Below, one piece after another: positions 18,180 to 27,706 of a stretch of DNA of 64,000 bases; positions within the stretch are counted from its first letter, which is position 1; every line of letters starts with the position of its first letter. The DNA is from Actinomycetota bacterium (lineage in GTDB: Bacteria > Actinomycetota > UBA4738 > HRBIN12). The position numbers were made by a program, and so were the translations under genes. The stretch is from contig JBBECT010000004.1 in assembly GCA_040881665.1 (NCBI GenBank), positions 181,782-245,781 on the forward strand. Reading direction: 5' to 3'. Under the pieces are notes generated by a model. It was not told where the DNA came from and searched no databases. It saw nothing but the letters and a program-made list of their open reading frames with translations.

Positions 18180-18576
18180 CGTCCTGCTCGAGCACGGCCT
18201 CGAGCACCTCACGCTCGTGATCGGTCAAGGGACGCGATGTGCTCCTCTCGGGGTCGCGCGGAACGATCACGGCCTCGGCCTCCGCAGAGAGTGAGCCGTC
18301 GGTCTTGCGGATCTGTTCCCTTGTGCGGATGCTCGACGTTCCGATGCCGGCGATCCGGCACGTCACGACGACCTCGTCGTCATCCTGCGTGAGCTGCTCG
18401 CGGTAGTCGATCCCGACATGGGCGAGCACGAAGTCCCACACATCGGCGATCTCGCCCAGGGTCCGCTGCGCCCACGCGTCGCGGCACTCCTCGAGGTAGT
18501 TCAGATAGACCGCGTTGTTCACGTGGCCGTAGGCGTCCATGTCGCGCCAGCGGATCTTGATCCGTTCTGAATGCAC
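18172..18576 (-). CDS. Acyl-CoA thioesterase, hotdog fold (4HBT/YbgC type)
   Basis: A 134-residue single-hotdog thioesterase. The family motif is RWRDMDAYGHVNNAVYLNYLEE (residues 10-31), in which the Asp-Xaa5-His-Asn arrangement forms the active site. The remainder follows the usual hotdog order, with LAHVGIDYREQL and VVTCRIAGIG strands. The substrate acyl-CoA is not determined by sequence. GTG 18576 has GGAGGG about 9 nt upstream. The gene follows larE in the same direction after 57 bp, and its end overlaps the convergent NlpC/P60 gene by 8 bp, so no terminator fits between them. Confidence 0.88.
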   Translation of the reverse strand: MHSERIKIRWRDMDAYGHVNNAVYLNYLEECRDAWAQRTLGEIADVWDFVLAHVGIDYREQLTQDDDEVVVTCRIAGIGTSSIRTREQIRKTDGSLSAEAEAVIVPRDPERSTSRPLTDHEREVLEAVLEQDAT

Positions 18577-18633
18577 GTCGTCGATCCCTCCCGATCCGTA
18601 CCGGTTCTGCAGCGGCGAAGCGGCCCGTGGAGC

Positions 18634-19458
18634 CTACGTGTCGTCGCGCGCGGTCGCGTGCATGCTGCCGGACCGGAAGCCCTCGAGATCGAGCGTGACG
18701 AAGGCGTACCCGAGGGAACGCAGCCGCTCGACGACCTCGGTTCGGATCGCCGGATCGGTCAGCCGGGCGAGTTCGTCGGGCTCGACCTCGATCCGGGCCA
18801 GATCTCCGTGGACACGCACGCGGCACTGCCGGAAGCCGAGATCCTTCAACGTGCGTTCGGCCCGCCCGACGCGCGTCAGCTCTCCCACCGTGATCTGCTG
18901 CCCGAACGCGACGCGGGACGAGAGGCACGCAGACGAGGGCTTGTCCCAGGTCGGGATGTCGAACTCGAGCGCCGCTGCACGCACGTCCGCCTTCGTGAAT
19001 CCCGCTTCGACGAGCGGATGGCGGACCCCGTGCTCGGAGGCGGCGCGCAGCCCGGGCCGCACATCACCGAGATCGTCGACGTTGGCGCCCGACACGACGA
19101 CGGGCAGGCCCTCCTGATCCGCGATTCGCGCGAGGACGCCGTACAGCTCGTCCTTGCAGTGGTAGCAGCGGTCGGCGCCGTTCTCGAGGTAGCCCGGCTT
19201 GGACATCTCGTCGGTGCGCACCATGCGATGCCGGATACCCTGCGCCGAGGCGACCTTGCGGGCCTCGCTCAGCTCACCGGGAGGGAGCGACGCGGACACG
19301 CCGGTCACCGCGAGCGCCCGGTCGCCGAGGACCCGCGCGGCGACGGCCGCGACGAGGGTCGAGTCGATCCCCCCGGAGAAGGCGACCACCACCCCCCCGG
19401 TCCCCGACAGGACCGTCCCCAGATCGGCGATCCGGGCCGCGTTCAGGGTGGCGCTCAT
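18634..19458 (-). CDS. larE: ATP-dependent sacrificial sulfur transferase LarE
   Basis: A 274-residue PP-loop ATPase of the LarE family, which activates a pyridinium dicarboxylate carboxyl with ATP and donates sulfur when making the nickel-pincer nucleotide. The PP-loop AFSGGIDSTLVA is at residues 26-37. DRCYHCKDELY follows about 70 residues later. SSACLSSR holds the Cys that in Lactobacillus plantarum LarE (C176) gives up its sulfur, so the single-Cys sacrificial mechanism fits. LarB, LarC and the lactate racemase are not in the window. LarE-like proteins also occur without them, so the pathway cannot be assigned with certainty. ATG 19458 lies 44 bp after the large hairpin that ends groEL. 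Confidence 0.88.
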   Translation of the reverse strand: MSATLNAARIADLGTVLSGTGGVVVAFSGGIDSTLVAAVAARVLGDRALAVTGVSASLPPGELSEARKVASAQGIRHRMVRTDEMSKPGYLENGADRCYHCKDELYGVLARIADQEGLPVVVSGANVDDLGDVRPGLRAASEHGVRHPLVEAGFTKADVRAAALEFDIPTWDKPSSACLSSRVAFGQQITVGELTRVGRAERTLKDLGFRQCRVRVHGDLARIEVEPDELARLTDPAIRTEVVERLRSLGYAFVTLDLEGFRSGSMHATARDDT

Positions 19459-19502
19459 CGGCCGACATGCTCCCACGTCGCCCGCGAGGTGCCCGGCCCC
19501 GA

Positions 19503-19542
19503 CACACGAACGGGGCCCGGTTTCCCGGGCCCCGTTCGTGTG
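19503..19542 (-). terminator. groEL terminator, 18-bp perfect hairpin
   Basis: An exact 18-bp stem with a TTTC loop begins 56 bp after the groEL stop, before larE. No U-tract follows. It is the strongest inverted repeat I found in the window. Confidence 0.8.
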
Positions 19543-19597
19543 GAGAGAGGGGGGCTCCACCCCGCATTCGCGGTGGAGGCCCCGGTGGTTCAACCCC

Positions 19598-21328
<1,731 letters not shown>

Positions 21329-21355
21329 CTAGCACTCTCTAGCTGTGAGTGCTAA
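21329..21355 (-). promoter_or_regulatory. CIRCE operator (HrcA binding site) of groEL
   Basis: The plus-strand sequence CTAGCACTC, 9 nt, GAGTGCTAA differs from the CIRCE consensus TTAGCACTC-N9-GAGTGCTAA at one base. It lies 106-132 bp upstream of the groEL start codon, at the predicted transcription start. Confidence 0.95.
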
Positions 21356-21357
21356 GG

Positions 21358-21388
21358 ATTCTACCCGCAGAACCCCCATCGGTGACAA
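21358..21388 (-). promoter_or_regulatory. groEL promoter
   Basis: On the minus strand TTGTCA (21388-21383), a 19-nt spacer and TAGAAT (21363-21358) put the transcription start inside the CIRCE element, as expected for HrcA repression. The spacer is longer than ideal. Confidence 0.55.
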
Positions 21389-21423
21389 GGGGGCCGCTCA
21401 CCGGGCTTGCCCCGAGGCTGCGG

Positions 21424-21429
21424 TACGGT
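21424..21429 (+). promoter_or_regulatory. -10 box of a leaderless promoter (second S9 peptidase)
   Basis: TACGGT is followed by CCTCGCC and ATG 21437. Confidence 0.5.
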
Positions 21430-21436
21430 CCTCGCC

Positions 21437-23227
21437 ATGCCCGCGATGCCACGAAGCTCGGTGAACTGGACCCGCAGGTACACGGCCGTCCGGCTCGGGT
21501 TCCCCGCGTGGACGGAGGCGTTCCCCGGCCGCGTGGCGTTCGTCTCGACCGAGAGTGGGATCTGGCAGGTATGGACGGCCGAGGCGACGGGCGAGCGGCG
21601 CGTTCGCCTCAGCGACGAGACCGTCGGTGTCGAGGCCGTCCTCGTCGCTCCGGACGGCCGGATCGTGTGGTGGCGCGACGCGACGGGCGACGAACGCGGC
21701 ACCTGGGTCGGCGTCGATCCCGAAGGTGGCACTCCCGCGGCTCTGGTCGAGGGGATCCCCGCCGGCTGGAGTACCGGGATCTCGTTCAGCGGTGACCTCG
21801 TCGCGATCGGGGTGGCGACCGGCGAGGAGTATCGCGTGTACCTCGCAACGGGCGACGGGCCACCGCGGATCCTGACGCGGAGCCAACAACCACTCGGTGT
21901 CGGTCGCCTCGACGTTCCCGGCTCAGGAGGGCTGTCGGCCGACGGACGGCTCCTCTGCGTCCGCGAATCCGAACACGGAGACATCGTGCATCAAGCCCTC
22001 CGCGTCGTATCGACGGACGATGGGGCGACGGCGGGCGAGCTGGAGGACGCGGGGTCGCATCTGGACCCGGTCGGTTGGAGCCCGGTCCCCGGCGACCGGA
22101 GGCTCGCGTTCACTTCCGAACTCGCCGACTTCGAGCGACCGGCGATCTGGGATCTCGCCACCGGCATCCGCCGCGACCTCGAGGTGGATCTTGCCGGGGC
22201 CGTGATCCCGCTCGGATGGTGGCCGGACGGATCGGCGATCCTCGCCCGGCAGGAGCACGAGGGACGGGACCGCCTCGTCCGCGTGAACGCAGAGACGGGC
22301 GCCACCGAGATCGTCGCCGACACCGGTGGCGAGATCATCGAAGCGGCCGTGCGGCCGGACGGAGAGATCTGGCTCGCGACGAGCGACACCGAGCGCCCGC
22401 AGCACACGGTCACCTCCGGTGGCCGGGTGGTCCTGGCGCCACCCGGCGAGCCCGCTCCGACGGGACGGCCGTACGCACCGTTCTGGTTCGACAATCCACA
22501 CGGCCAGGCGATACAGGCCTTCGTCGTCACCCCGGTGGGAACGGGTCCGTTCCCCACGGTGATCAGCGTGCACGGCGGACCGGAATGGCACGAGCGCAAC
22601 CGGTACGACCCCGAGGCCCAGTCGCTGGTCGACGCCGGGTACGCGGTCGCGCTCGTGAACTACCGCGGCTCCACGGGATACGGCGTCGCGTTCCGACGCG
22701 CGCTGTACGGCGACCCCTGGCTGCCCGAGACCGAGGATGTGATCGCCTGTCTCGACGCTCTGATCGCCGCGGGGATCACCGACCCCGACCGCGCGGCGTT
22801 CTCCGGCTGGTCCTGGGGAGGATGCCTCGCCTGTCTCACCGAGGGGCTGCATCCCGATCGCTGGAAGGCGGTCGTCGCAGGGATCCCCTCGGGGGACTTC
22901 GTCGCGGCACACCACGCCTCGATGCCCGAGATCAAGGCCTACGACCTCGCGCTGTACGGCGGGACGCCCGAAGAGAAGCCCGAACTCTGGGCGGAACGCA
23001 ACCCGATGACCTTCGCCGCGAGGGCGAAGGCTCCCGTCCTGGTGATCGCGGGGGAGAGCGACCCCCGGTGTCCGCTCGAGGGGATCCTTCCGTGGGTCGA
23101 GGCGGTACGCGCTGCCGGCGCCGACGCGCAGCTGATCAGGTACGCGGCGGGTCATCACGCGAACGCGACCGACCAGCAGGTTGCGCACATGGCTGGGATC
23201 CTCGACTTCCTGGCCCGCCACCTCTGA
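21437..23227 (+). CDS. S9 family serine peptidase, second copy
   Basis: A 596-residue cytoplasmic peptidase of the prolyl oligopeptidase superfamily, only distantly like the one at 11399-13351. An N-terminal propeller (FVSTESGIWQVWTAEATGER, AFTSELADFERPAIWDLATG) is followed by the hydrolase domain: oxyanion region ISVHGGPEWHERNRYD, nucleophile in SGWSWGGCL (about residue 459), acid near IAGESDPRCPLEG, and catalytic His in AAGHHAN. ATG 21437 is preferred because a TACGGT box ends 7 nt before it and no Shine-Dalgarno site is present. It is divergent from groEL and converges with the PPOX gene 25 bp away. Confidence 0.88.
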   Translation: MPAMPRSSVNWTRRYTAVRLGFPAWTEAFPGRVAFVSTESGIWQVWTAEATGERRVRLSDETVGVEAVLVAPDGRIVWWRDATGDERGTWVGVDPEGGTPAALVEGIPAGWSTGISFSGDLVAIGVATGEEYRVYLATGDGPPRILTRSQQPLGVGRLDVPGSGGLSADGRLLCVRESEHGDIVHQALRVVSTDDGATAGELEDAGSHLDPVGWSPVPGDRRLAFTSELADFERPAIWDLATGIRRDLEVDLAGAVIPLGWWPDGSAILARQEHEGRDRLVRVNAETGATEIVADTGGEIIEAAVRPDGEIWLATSDTERPQHTVTSGGRVVLAPPGEPAPTGRPYAPFWFDNPHGQAIQAFVVTPVGTGPFPTVISVHGGPEWHERNRYDPEAQSLVDAGYAVALVNYRGSTGYGVAFRRALYGDPWLPETEDVIACLDALIAAGITDPDRAAFSGWSWGGCLACLTEGLHPDRWKAVVAGIPSGDFVAAHHASMPEIKAYDLALYGGTPEEKPELWAERNPMTFAARAKAPVLVIAGESDPRCPLEGILPWVEAVRAAGADAQLIRYAAGHHANATDQQVAHMAGILDFLARHL

Positions 23228-23252
23228 TCCGCCGGGTCGGGCGCCCGCGGCG

Positions 23253-23663
23253 TTAGACGTTCCAGGCCGAGACCCGGTCGAAGGGAACCTCCACGATCAT
23301 CGAGGTCCCCGCGTCGATCGGAGCCTGGGCCTCGTACTGCTCGAACTTCCCGTAGAGCAGGTTCCGTCCTCGCTCGAAGTCCGGACCCGACTCCAGGAAC
23401 AGCACCGGTCCGTGAACGATCACCTGCCGCAGCGCCGCCCAGTCCTCCGAGTACTCGTCGAAGCCGATCGCCACCCAGTCATTGAACCGCATGTTCCGGA
23501 CCTTCTGCGTGTCGATCTCGGTCGCGAAGACGATGCGATCCATGTCGAGCACCGTGCAGATCGGAACGACGTGCGGCATGCCGTCGGGCTTGACCGTCGC
23601 GAGCGCCGCGACACGGCGCGCGGAAACGAAGGACGCCTGCGCGGGAGAGAGCCGATCGGGCAC
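23253..23663 (-). CDS. PPOX-class flavin/deazaflavin-binding protein
   Basis: A 136-residue split-barrel protein of the pyridoxamine-5'-phosphate oxidase-like superfamily. It begins SPAQASFVSARRVAALATVKPDGMPHVVPICTVLD-like, the usual strand pattern for this fold, and continues with DTQKVRNMRFND and VIVHGPVLFLE. Actinobacterial members often bind F420, FMN or heme degradation products; the cofactor is not determinable here. GTG 23663 has GGGGAG 5 nt upstream. It follows acsA by 16 nt on the same strand, so the two are co-transcribed, though no metabolic link is obvious. Confidence 0.75.
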   Translation of the reverse strand: MPDRLSPAQASFVSARRVAALATVKPDGMPHVVPICTVLDMDRIVFATEIDTQKVRNMRFNDWVAIGFDEYSEDWAALRQVIVHGPVLFLESGPDFERGRNLLYGKFEQYEAQAPIDAGTSMIVEVPFDRVSAWNV

Positions 23664-23679
23664 GAGAGCTCCCCCGGCC

Positions 23680-25644
23680 TCAGTCGTCGGCGCCGCCGGC
23701 CTCGACCTCCTGCTCGATCTGCTGGAGGATCTCCCCGTTCTGCAGCGTGGTGACGTCGCCGAGCGGGCGGCCGCGGGCGACGTCGCGGAGCAGACGCCGC
23801 ATGATCTTCCCCGAGCGGGTCTTGGGCAGGTCGGGGGTGAAGATGATCCCGTGCGGACGCGCGATCTTGCCGATCAGCGTCGCGACGTGCTCGCGGAGCT
23901 CCTTCGCCACGGCTTCGTCGCCTTCGACCCCCGACTTCAGGGTCACGTAGGCGACGATCGCCTCGCCGACGAGCTCGTCCGGGCGCGAGACGACCGCTGC
24001 TTCGGCGACCTTCGGGTCGTCGACGAGAGCCGACTCGATCTCGTAGGTCGACAAGCGGTGGCCCGCGACGTTCATCACGTCGTCGATCCGCCCCAGGAGC
24101 CAGTACGAGCCCTCCTCGTCCCGCTTCGCACCGTCCCCGGCGATGTAGGTCTCGGGACCGTACATGTCGAAGTAGGTCTGCACGTACCGGTCGTCATCAC
24201 CCCAGATCGTCCGCGCGATCGCGGGCCATGGGCGCTTCAAGACGAGATACCCACCTCCCCCGAGCGGAACGGGGTCCCCGAGTTCGTCGTACACATCCGC
24301 CTCGATACCGGGGAACGGATCGGTCGCCGATCCGGGCTTGAGACGGGTGACGCCCGGGAGCGGCGTGATCAGGATCGCTCCCGTCTCGGTCTGCCACCAC
24401 GTGTCGACGACCGGTGCCCGTTCGCCTCCGATGTACTTCCAGTACCAGATCCACGCCTCAGGGTTGATCGGCTCCCCGACCGAGCCCAGGAGCCGGATCG
24501 ACGACAGGTCGTGCGCCTCCGGGTACTGCGTTCCCCAGCGCATGAAGGCACGGATCGCCGTCGGCGCCGTGTACAGGATCGTGGCTCGGTAGCGCTCCGC
24601 GATCTCCCAGAGACGGTCCTTGTCGGGGAAGTCGGGCGCGCCCTCGTAGAGGATGCCCGTCGAGTGGTTCGCGAGCGGGCCGTAGACGATGTAGCTGTGG
24701 CCGGTCACCCAGCCGATGTCGGCCGCGCACCAGTAGACGTCGTCCTCGTGGATGTCGAAGATCAGCTTGTGGGTCGTCGCGACCTGTGTCAGGTAGCCAC
24801 CGGTCGTGTGAACGATGCCCTTGGGCTTGCCGGTCGTGCCGCTCGTGTACAGCAGGAACAACAGGTCCTCGGCCGCCATCTCCTCGGGTTCGCATTCGGT
24901 GGATTGCTCCGCGATCAGCTCGTGGTACCAGTGGTCACGTCCCTGCACGAACGGATGCTCGGTGCCGGTGCGCCGGACGGTGATCACGTGCTCGATCGTC
25001 GGTGTGTCCCGCAATGCCTCTTCCGCGTTCTGTTTCAAGGGCACGACCGCGCCGCGACGCCAGCCGCCGTCGGCGGTGATCAACACCTTCGCGCCCGCGT
25101 CGTTGATCCGATCCTTCAACGCCTCGGCGGAGAACCCACCGAACACGACCGAGTGTGGAGCGCCGATCCGAGCACAGGCCAGCATCGCGACGGGCAGCTC
25201 CGGGACCATGCCGAGGTAGATGTTCACCCGATCGCCCTTGCGGACGCCGAGCTGCTTCAGGCCGTTCGCGAACCGGCACACCTCCTCGTGCAGCTCGGCA
25301 TAGGTGACGGTTCGGACATCCCCCTCCGGCTCTCCCTCCCAATGGAACGCGACCTTGTCGCCCCCGCCGGCCTCGACGTGCCGGTCGAGGCAGTTGTACG
25401 AGGCGTTCAGCGTGCCGCCGTCGAACCAGCGGACCCACGGCGGCTTCCAATCCATCACGGTGTCCCAGGTTCGGAACCAGCTGAGTCGTTCGGCCTGCTC
25501 GGCCCAGAACGCCTCGGGATCGGCGGCGGCGTGCTCGTAGATCGTCCGGTCCGTGACGAGGGCCCGTGCCCGGAATCCCTCCGAAGGCTCGAAGACCCGC
25601 TTCTCGTTCAGGAGCGCGTCGATCGTCTGCTCGACCTCGGTCAT
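23680..25644 (-). CDS. acsA: Acetyl-CoA synthetase (AMP-forming)
   Basis: A 654-residue acyl-adenylate-forming enzyme that activates acetate to acetyl-CoA in the cytoplasm. The adenylation motif [19 protein letters not shown] is central. [12 protein letters not shown] forms the acyl pocket, with the Trp that limits Acs to acetate. The C-terminal [11 protein letters not shown] contains the lysine that is reversibly acetylated to switch Acs off. Length is that of standard Acs. ATG 25644 is the first start that fits the N-terminus ([17 protein letters not shown]); an upstream open extension is antisense-like. A possible AAGGAA Shine-Dalgarno lies 12 nt away. The upstream region holds a TTGCGCAA repeat array. 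Confidence 0.95.
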   Translation of the reverse strand: MTEVEQTIDALLNEKRVFEPSEGFRARALVTDRTIYEHAAADPEAFWAEQAERLSWFRTWDTVMDWKPPWVRWFDGGTLNASYNCLDRHVEAGGGDKVAFHWEGEPEGDVRTVTYAELHEEVCRFANGLKQLGVRKGDRVNIYLGMVPELPVAMLACARIGAPHSVVFGGFSAEALKDRINDAGAKVLITADGGWRRGAVVPLKQNAEEALRDTPTIEHVITVRRTGTEHPFVQGRDHWYHELIAEQSTECEPEEMAAEDLLFLLYTSGTTGKPKGIVHTTGGYLTQVATTHKLIFDIHEDDVYWCAADIGWVTGHSYIVYGPLANHSTGILYEGAPDFPDKDRLWEIAERYRATILYTAPTAIRAFMRWGTQYPEAHDLSSIRLLGSVGEPINPEAWIWYWKYIGGERAPVVDTWWQTETGAILITPLPGVTRLKPGSATDPFPGIEADVYDELGDPVPLGGGGYLVLKRPWPAIARTIWGDDDRYVQTYFDMYGPETYIAGDGAKRDEEGSYWLLGRIDDVMNVAGHRLSTYEIESALVDDPKVAEAAVVSRPDELVGEAIVAYVTLKSGVEGDEAVAKELREHVATLIGKIARPHGIIFTPDLPKTRSGKIMRRLLRDVARGRPLGDVTTLQNGEILQQIEQEVEAGGADD

Positions 25645-25849
25645 CCGGCATCCGTTCCTTTCCTCGGTTCCTCGCTGCGGACCTGGCGATCCGGGCAGGT
25701 GACAGGCGTCCGCGCGAGCGTGGGAGGAGCATCGTAGTCCCGCCTCCCGATCCGCGCGAGATGCCCTCCCAGGCACGGGCTCGGTCGCCGCAACGGGCCT
25801 CGCGGCGACGATCCAGGGATGCGGCGAGCCGCCACCGCGGAGCCCGGGG

Positions 25850-25881
25850 GTGCGCAAGAGGTTGCGCAAGGGGTTGCGCGA
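25850..25881. promoter_or_regulatory. Three TTGCGCAA palindromes at exact 12-bp spacing
   Basis: GTGCGCAA (25850), TTGCGCAA (25862) and TTGCGCGA (25874) repeat with a 12-bp period, so the same face of the helix is presented about once per turn. The array lies about 205-235 bp upstream of acsA (-) and 130 bp upstream of the DUF5679 gene (+). An operator is inferred. Confidence 0.5.
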
Positions 25882-25937
25882 ATGAGCGACCCTCGTGCGT
25901 GACGGTACTTGCATCCCCGCAGGGTTGGGGGGAGCAT

Positions 25938-25980
25938 CAGGCACGAGGTTGCCCGACTGGGCAGCCTCGAAGCGCGCCTG
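25938..25980 (+). other. Two-part hairpin in the leader of the DUF5679 gene
   Basis: An inner 10-bp stem (25945-25954 with 25959-25968, one G-U pair, GACT loop) sits inside an outer CAGGC/GCCTG stem (25938-25942 with 25976-25980). The interval 25645-26010 has no other gene I can support. This structure may be a leader RNA or a small RNA; it matches no riboswitch or SRP RNA consensus I know. Confidence 0.4.
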
Positions 25981-26010
25981 AGGGGGCCGTAAGGCGGAAG
26001 GAGGCCGGAC

Positions 26011-26163
26011 GTGGCCGAGTACGAGGCGTACTGCGTGAAGTGCCGCGAGAAGAGGAAGTTCGAAGGCACGGAGACCACGCTGAAGAACGGACGGAAGGCC
26101 GCGAAGGGCCAGTGCCCCGTGTGCGGTACGAACGTGATGCGGATCCTGGGGAAGTCCGGCTAG
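26011..26163 (+). CDS. DUF5679 small zinc-ribbon protein
   Basis: A 50-residue protein with two Cys pairs, CVKC (residues 8-11) and CPVC (35-38), separated by a basic loop (KREK-type and [10 protein letters not shown]). This is a compact zinc ribbon of the DUF5679 type found across Actinobacteria. Similar small ribbons associate with RNA or ribosomes, but the role here is not known. GTG 26011 is supported by AAGGAGG about 8 nt upstream. The leader carries a strong hairpin, and a terminator begins 9 bp after the stop, so this is a compact single-gene transcript with probably high expression. Confidence 0.85.
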   Translation: MAEYEAYCVKCREKRKFEGTETTLKNGRKAAKGQCPVCGTNVMRILGKSG

Positions 26164-26172
26164 ATCCCCCCG

Positions 26173-26206
26173 ACGACCCGGGTCCTGCGTGCAGGGCTCG
26201 GGTCGT
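26173..26206. terminator. Hairpin between DUF5679 and the convergent Rrf2 gene
   Basis: ACGACCCG (26173-26180) pairs with CGGGTCGT (26199-26206) between convergent genes, so it can act for both. Confidence 0.7.
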
Positions 26207-26227
26207 CCGGTTCCGCGCTCCCCCGCC

Positions 26228-26698
26228 TCAGTTCAGACGGGACAGCAGCTGGTCGGGAGAGAACACGGTCGGCGCCGTCGACGCGGCGTGCCGGGCCGCC
26301 AGATCGGCGATCGTCGTTTCGTCGAACACGCGTTGGACCGCCAGTGCCACGTCAGCCCAGAACCCCTGCAGCCCGCACCTGCTGTCTTGGAAGCAGGTGT
26401 GATCCTCCGGACTCAGGCAGAACATCGGAACCGTCTGTCCCTCGATCGCCTCGGCCACCTCGGACATCCGGATCTGGTCGGGCGGCTTCGCGAGCCGGCA
26501 TCCACCGCCCGCCCCACGGAAGCTCTCCACGAGTCCGGCCTTCGACAGGGATCCGAGCTGCTGTTCGAGGAACCGCAGCGGAACCTGCTGCTCCTCGGCG
26601 ATCTCGCGCGCCGGGATCAGGTGACCCTCTTCGCGACGCAGCGACAGCTCGATCAATGCCCGGATCGCGTATTCGAGCTTCTGTGAGACCTTGAGCAC
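26228..26698 (-). CDS. Rrf2 family transcriptional regulator with three conserved cysteines
   Basis: A 156-residue winged-helix regulator. The N-terminus [16 protein letters not shown] and the helix [21 protein letters not shown] are typical of Rrf2/IscR/NsrR proteins. The glycine-rich wing is [14 protein letters not shown]94, C102 and C108 ([17 protein letters not shown]) are placed like the ligands of a 2Fe-2S or 4Fe-4S cluster in IscR and NsrR, so the protein may sense iron-sulfur status, NO or redox state. GTG 26698 has AGGAG 8 nt upstream, which shortens the longer ATG reading by 17 residues. Its targets are unknown; the divergent HAD gene starts 61 bp away and could be one. Confidence 0.87.
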   Translation of the reverse strand: MLKVSQKLEYAIRALIELSLRREEGHLIPAREIAEEQQVPLRFLEQQLGSLSKAGLVESFRGAGGGCRLAKPPDQIRMSEVAEAIEGQTVPMFCLSPEDHTCFQDSRCGLQGFWADVALAVQRVFDETTIADLAARHAASTAPTVFSPDQLLSRLN

Positions 26699-26758
26699 CG
26701 CACCGTCTCCTGCGACGAGGTCGGAAGGCCAGAGTAGGGTTAGGTCCACCTTCCGTCA

Positions 26759-27628
26759 ATGATGACCAGCGCAAACGCATCGATCCGACCCCTCGGGGGC
26801 GGCTCCGGGCAGCCGCCGGACTCCCGTCCGCGGGTGCTCTACGCGGACCTGGACGGCACGCTCGTGGGACCTGGAGGATCGCTGTTCGCCGCAGGCGACC
26901 CGTCGCCGTCGATCCGCGCTGCGGAGGCCGTTCGGTCGCTGCACGAGGCGGGCGTGGAGCTGGTGCTCGTGAGCGGCCGCGGACGGCCGGGGCTCTTCGA
27001 GCCCTCCCGGATCCTCGGGGCCGACGCCTTCATCGCGGAGCTCGGCGGTCTGCTCGTGGAGCGGATCTCGACCGAGGAGATCGTCGTCCCGAACTTCGGA
27101 GCCTTCGAGGGAACGGGAAGCCCCTACGAAGCGATGGCCCGGACGGGGGCGGCCGCGTTCCTCCTCGAGCGCTTCGAGGGGTTCCTCGAACCCTTCCGGC
27201 GGTTCAACCTCCCAAGCGCCCGCGTCGCCTCGATGCTGTTCCGTGGGTACGTCGACCCCGCCGAGGCCACCGAGGCGCTCGGATCCGCGGGATACGGCTG
27301 GCTGGCCGTCCACGACAACGGCCGGGTGCACGGCGGATCTCCCGCGCTGCGGGTCACGACGCCGCACGCGATCCACCTCACGCCGAAGGGGGTCGACAAG
27401 CCGTCGGCGATCGCGCTGCACCGAGCACGCCATGGGATCGAACGCGAGCACGCGGCGGCGGTCGGGGACTCCCGGTCCGACCTTGCGATGGCCTCGGAGG
27501 TCGGCACCGCGTTCCTCGTGGCCAATGGGGTGGCGGGGGACATCGAGGACGCACCGGCGAACGCATGGGTCACCGCGTCCGTCCACGGGGATGGGTTCGC
27601 CGAAGCCGTGGCGTGCCTGCTGGGCTGA
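26759..27628 (+). CDS. HAD-superfamily phosphatase (Cof/MPGP type)
   Basis: A 289-residue HAD phosphatase. Motif I is ADLDGTLVG near residue 28, motif II LVSGRG near residue 77, the Cof-type cap occupies the middle, the lysine motif is in LTPKGVDKPSAI, and motif IV is AAVGDSRSDLAMA. The cap and general layout resemble mannosyl-3-phosphoglycerate phosphatase and sucrose-phosphatase-like enzymes. Lying before treT and otsA, a sugar-phosphate substrate is reasonable but unproved. The start ATG 26759 has no clear Shine-Dalgarno; a TAGGGT box lies at 26735-26740. The gene is divergent from the Rrf2 regulator. Confidence 0.78.
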   Translation: MMTSANASIRPLGGGSGQPPDSRPRVLYADLDGTLVGPGGSLFAAGDPSPSIRAAEAVRSLHEAGVELVLVSGRGRPGLFEPSRILGADAFIAELGGLLVERISTEEIVVPNFGAFEGTGSPYEAMARTGAAAFLLERFEGFLEPFRRFNLPSARVASMLFRGYVDPAEATEALGSAGYGWLAVHDNGRVHGGSPALRVTTPHAIHLTPKGVDKPSAIALHRARHGIEREHAAAVGDSRSDLAMASEVGTAFLVANGVAGDIEDAPANAWVTASVHGDGFAEAVACLLG

Positions 27629-27693
27629 GCGAGCAGCGGCCCTCCGCCGAGGCAGCACCGAACCGTTCCCACGACGGGATCCTCGGCCGCGAC

Positions 27694-27699
27694 TAGACT
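27694..27699 (+). promoter_or_regulatory. -10 box of a leaderless promoter (treT/otsA)
   Basis: TAGACT is followed by 7 nt and GTG 27707. Confidence 0.55.
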
Positions 27700-27706
27700 C
27701 GCCGTC

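Noticed and set aside
25890-26010. SRP 4.5S RNA, RNase P RNA or SAM/SAH riboswitch
   Set aside because: The SRP tetraloop region, the RNase P core and the SAM/SAH conserved bases are not present.
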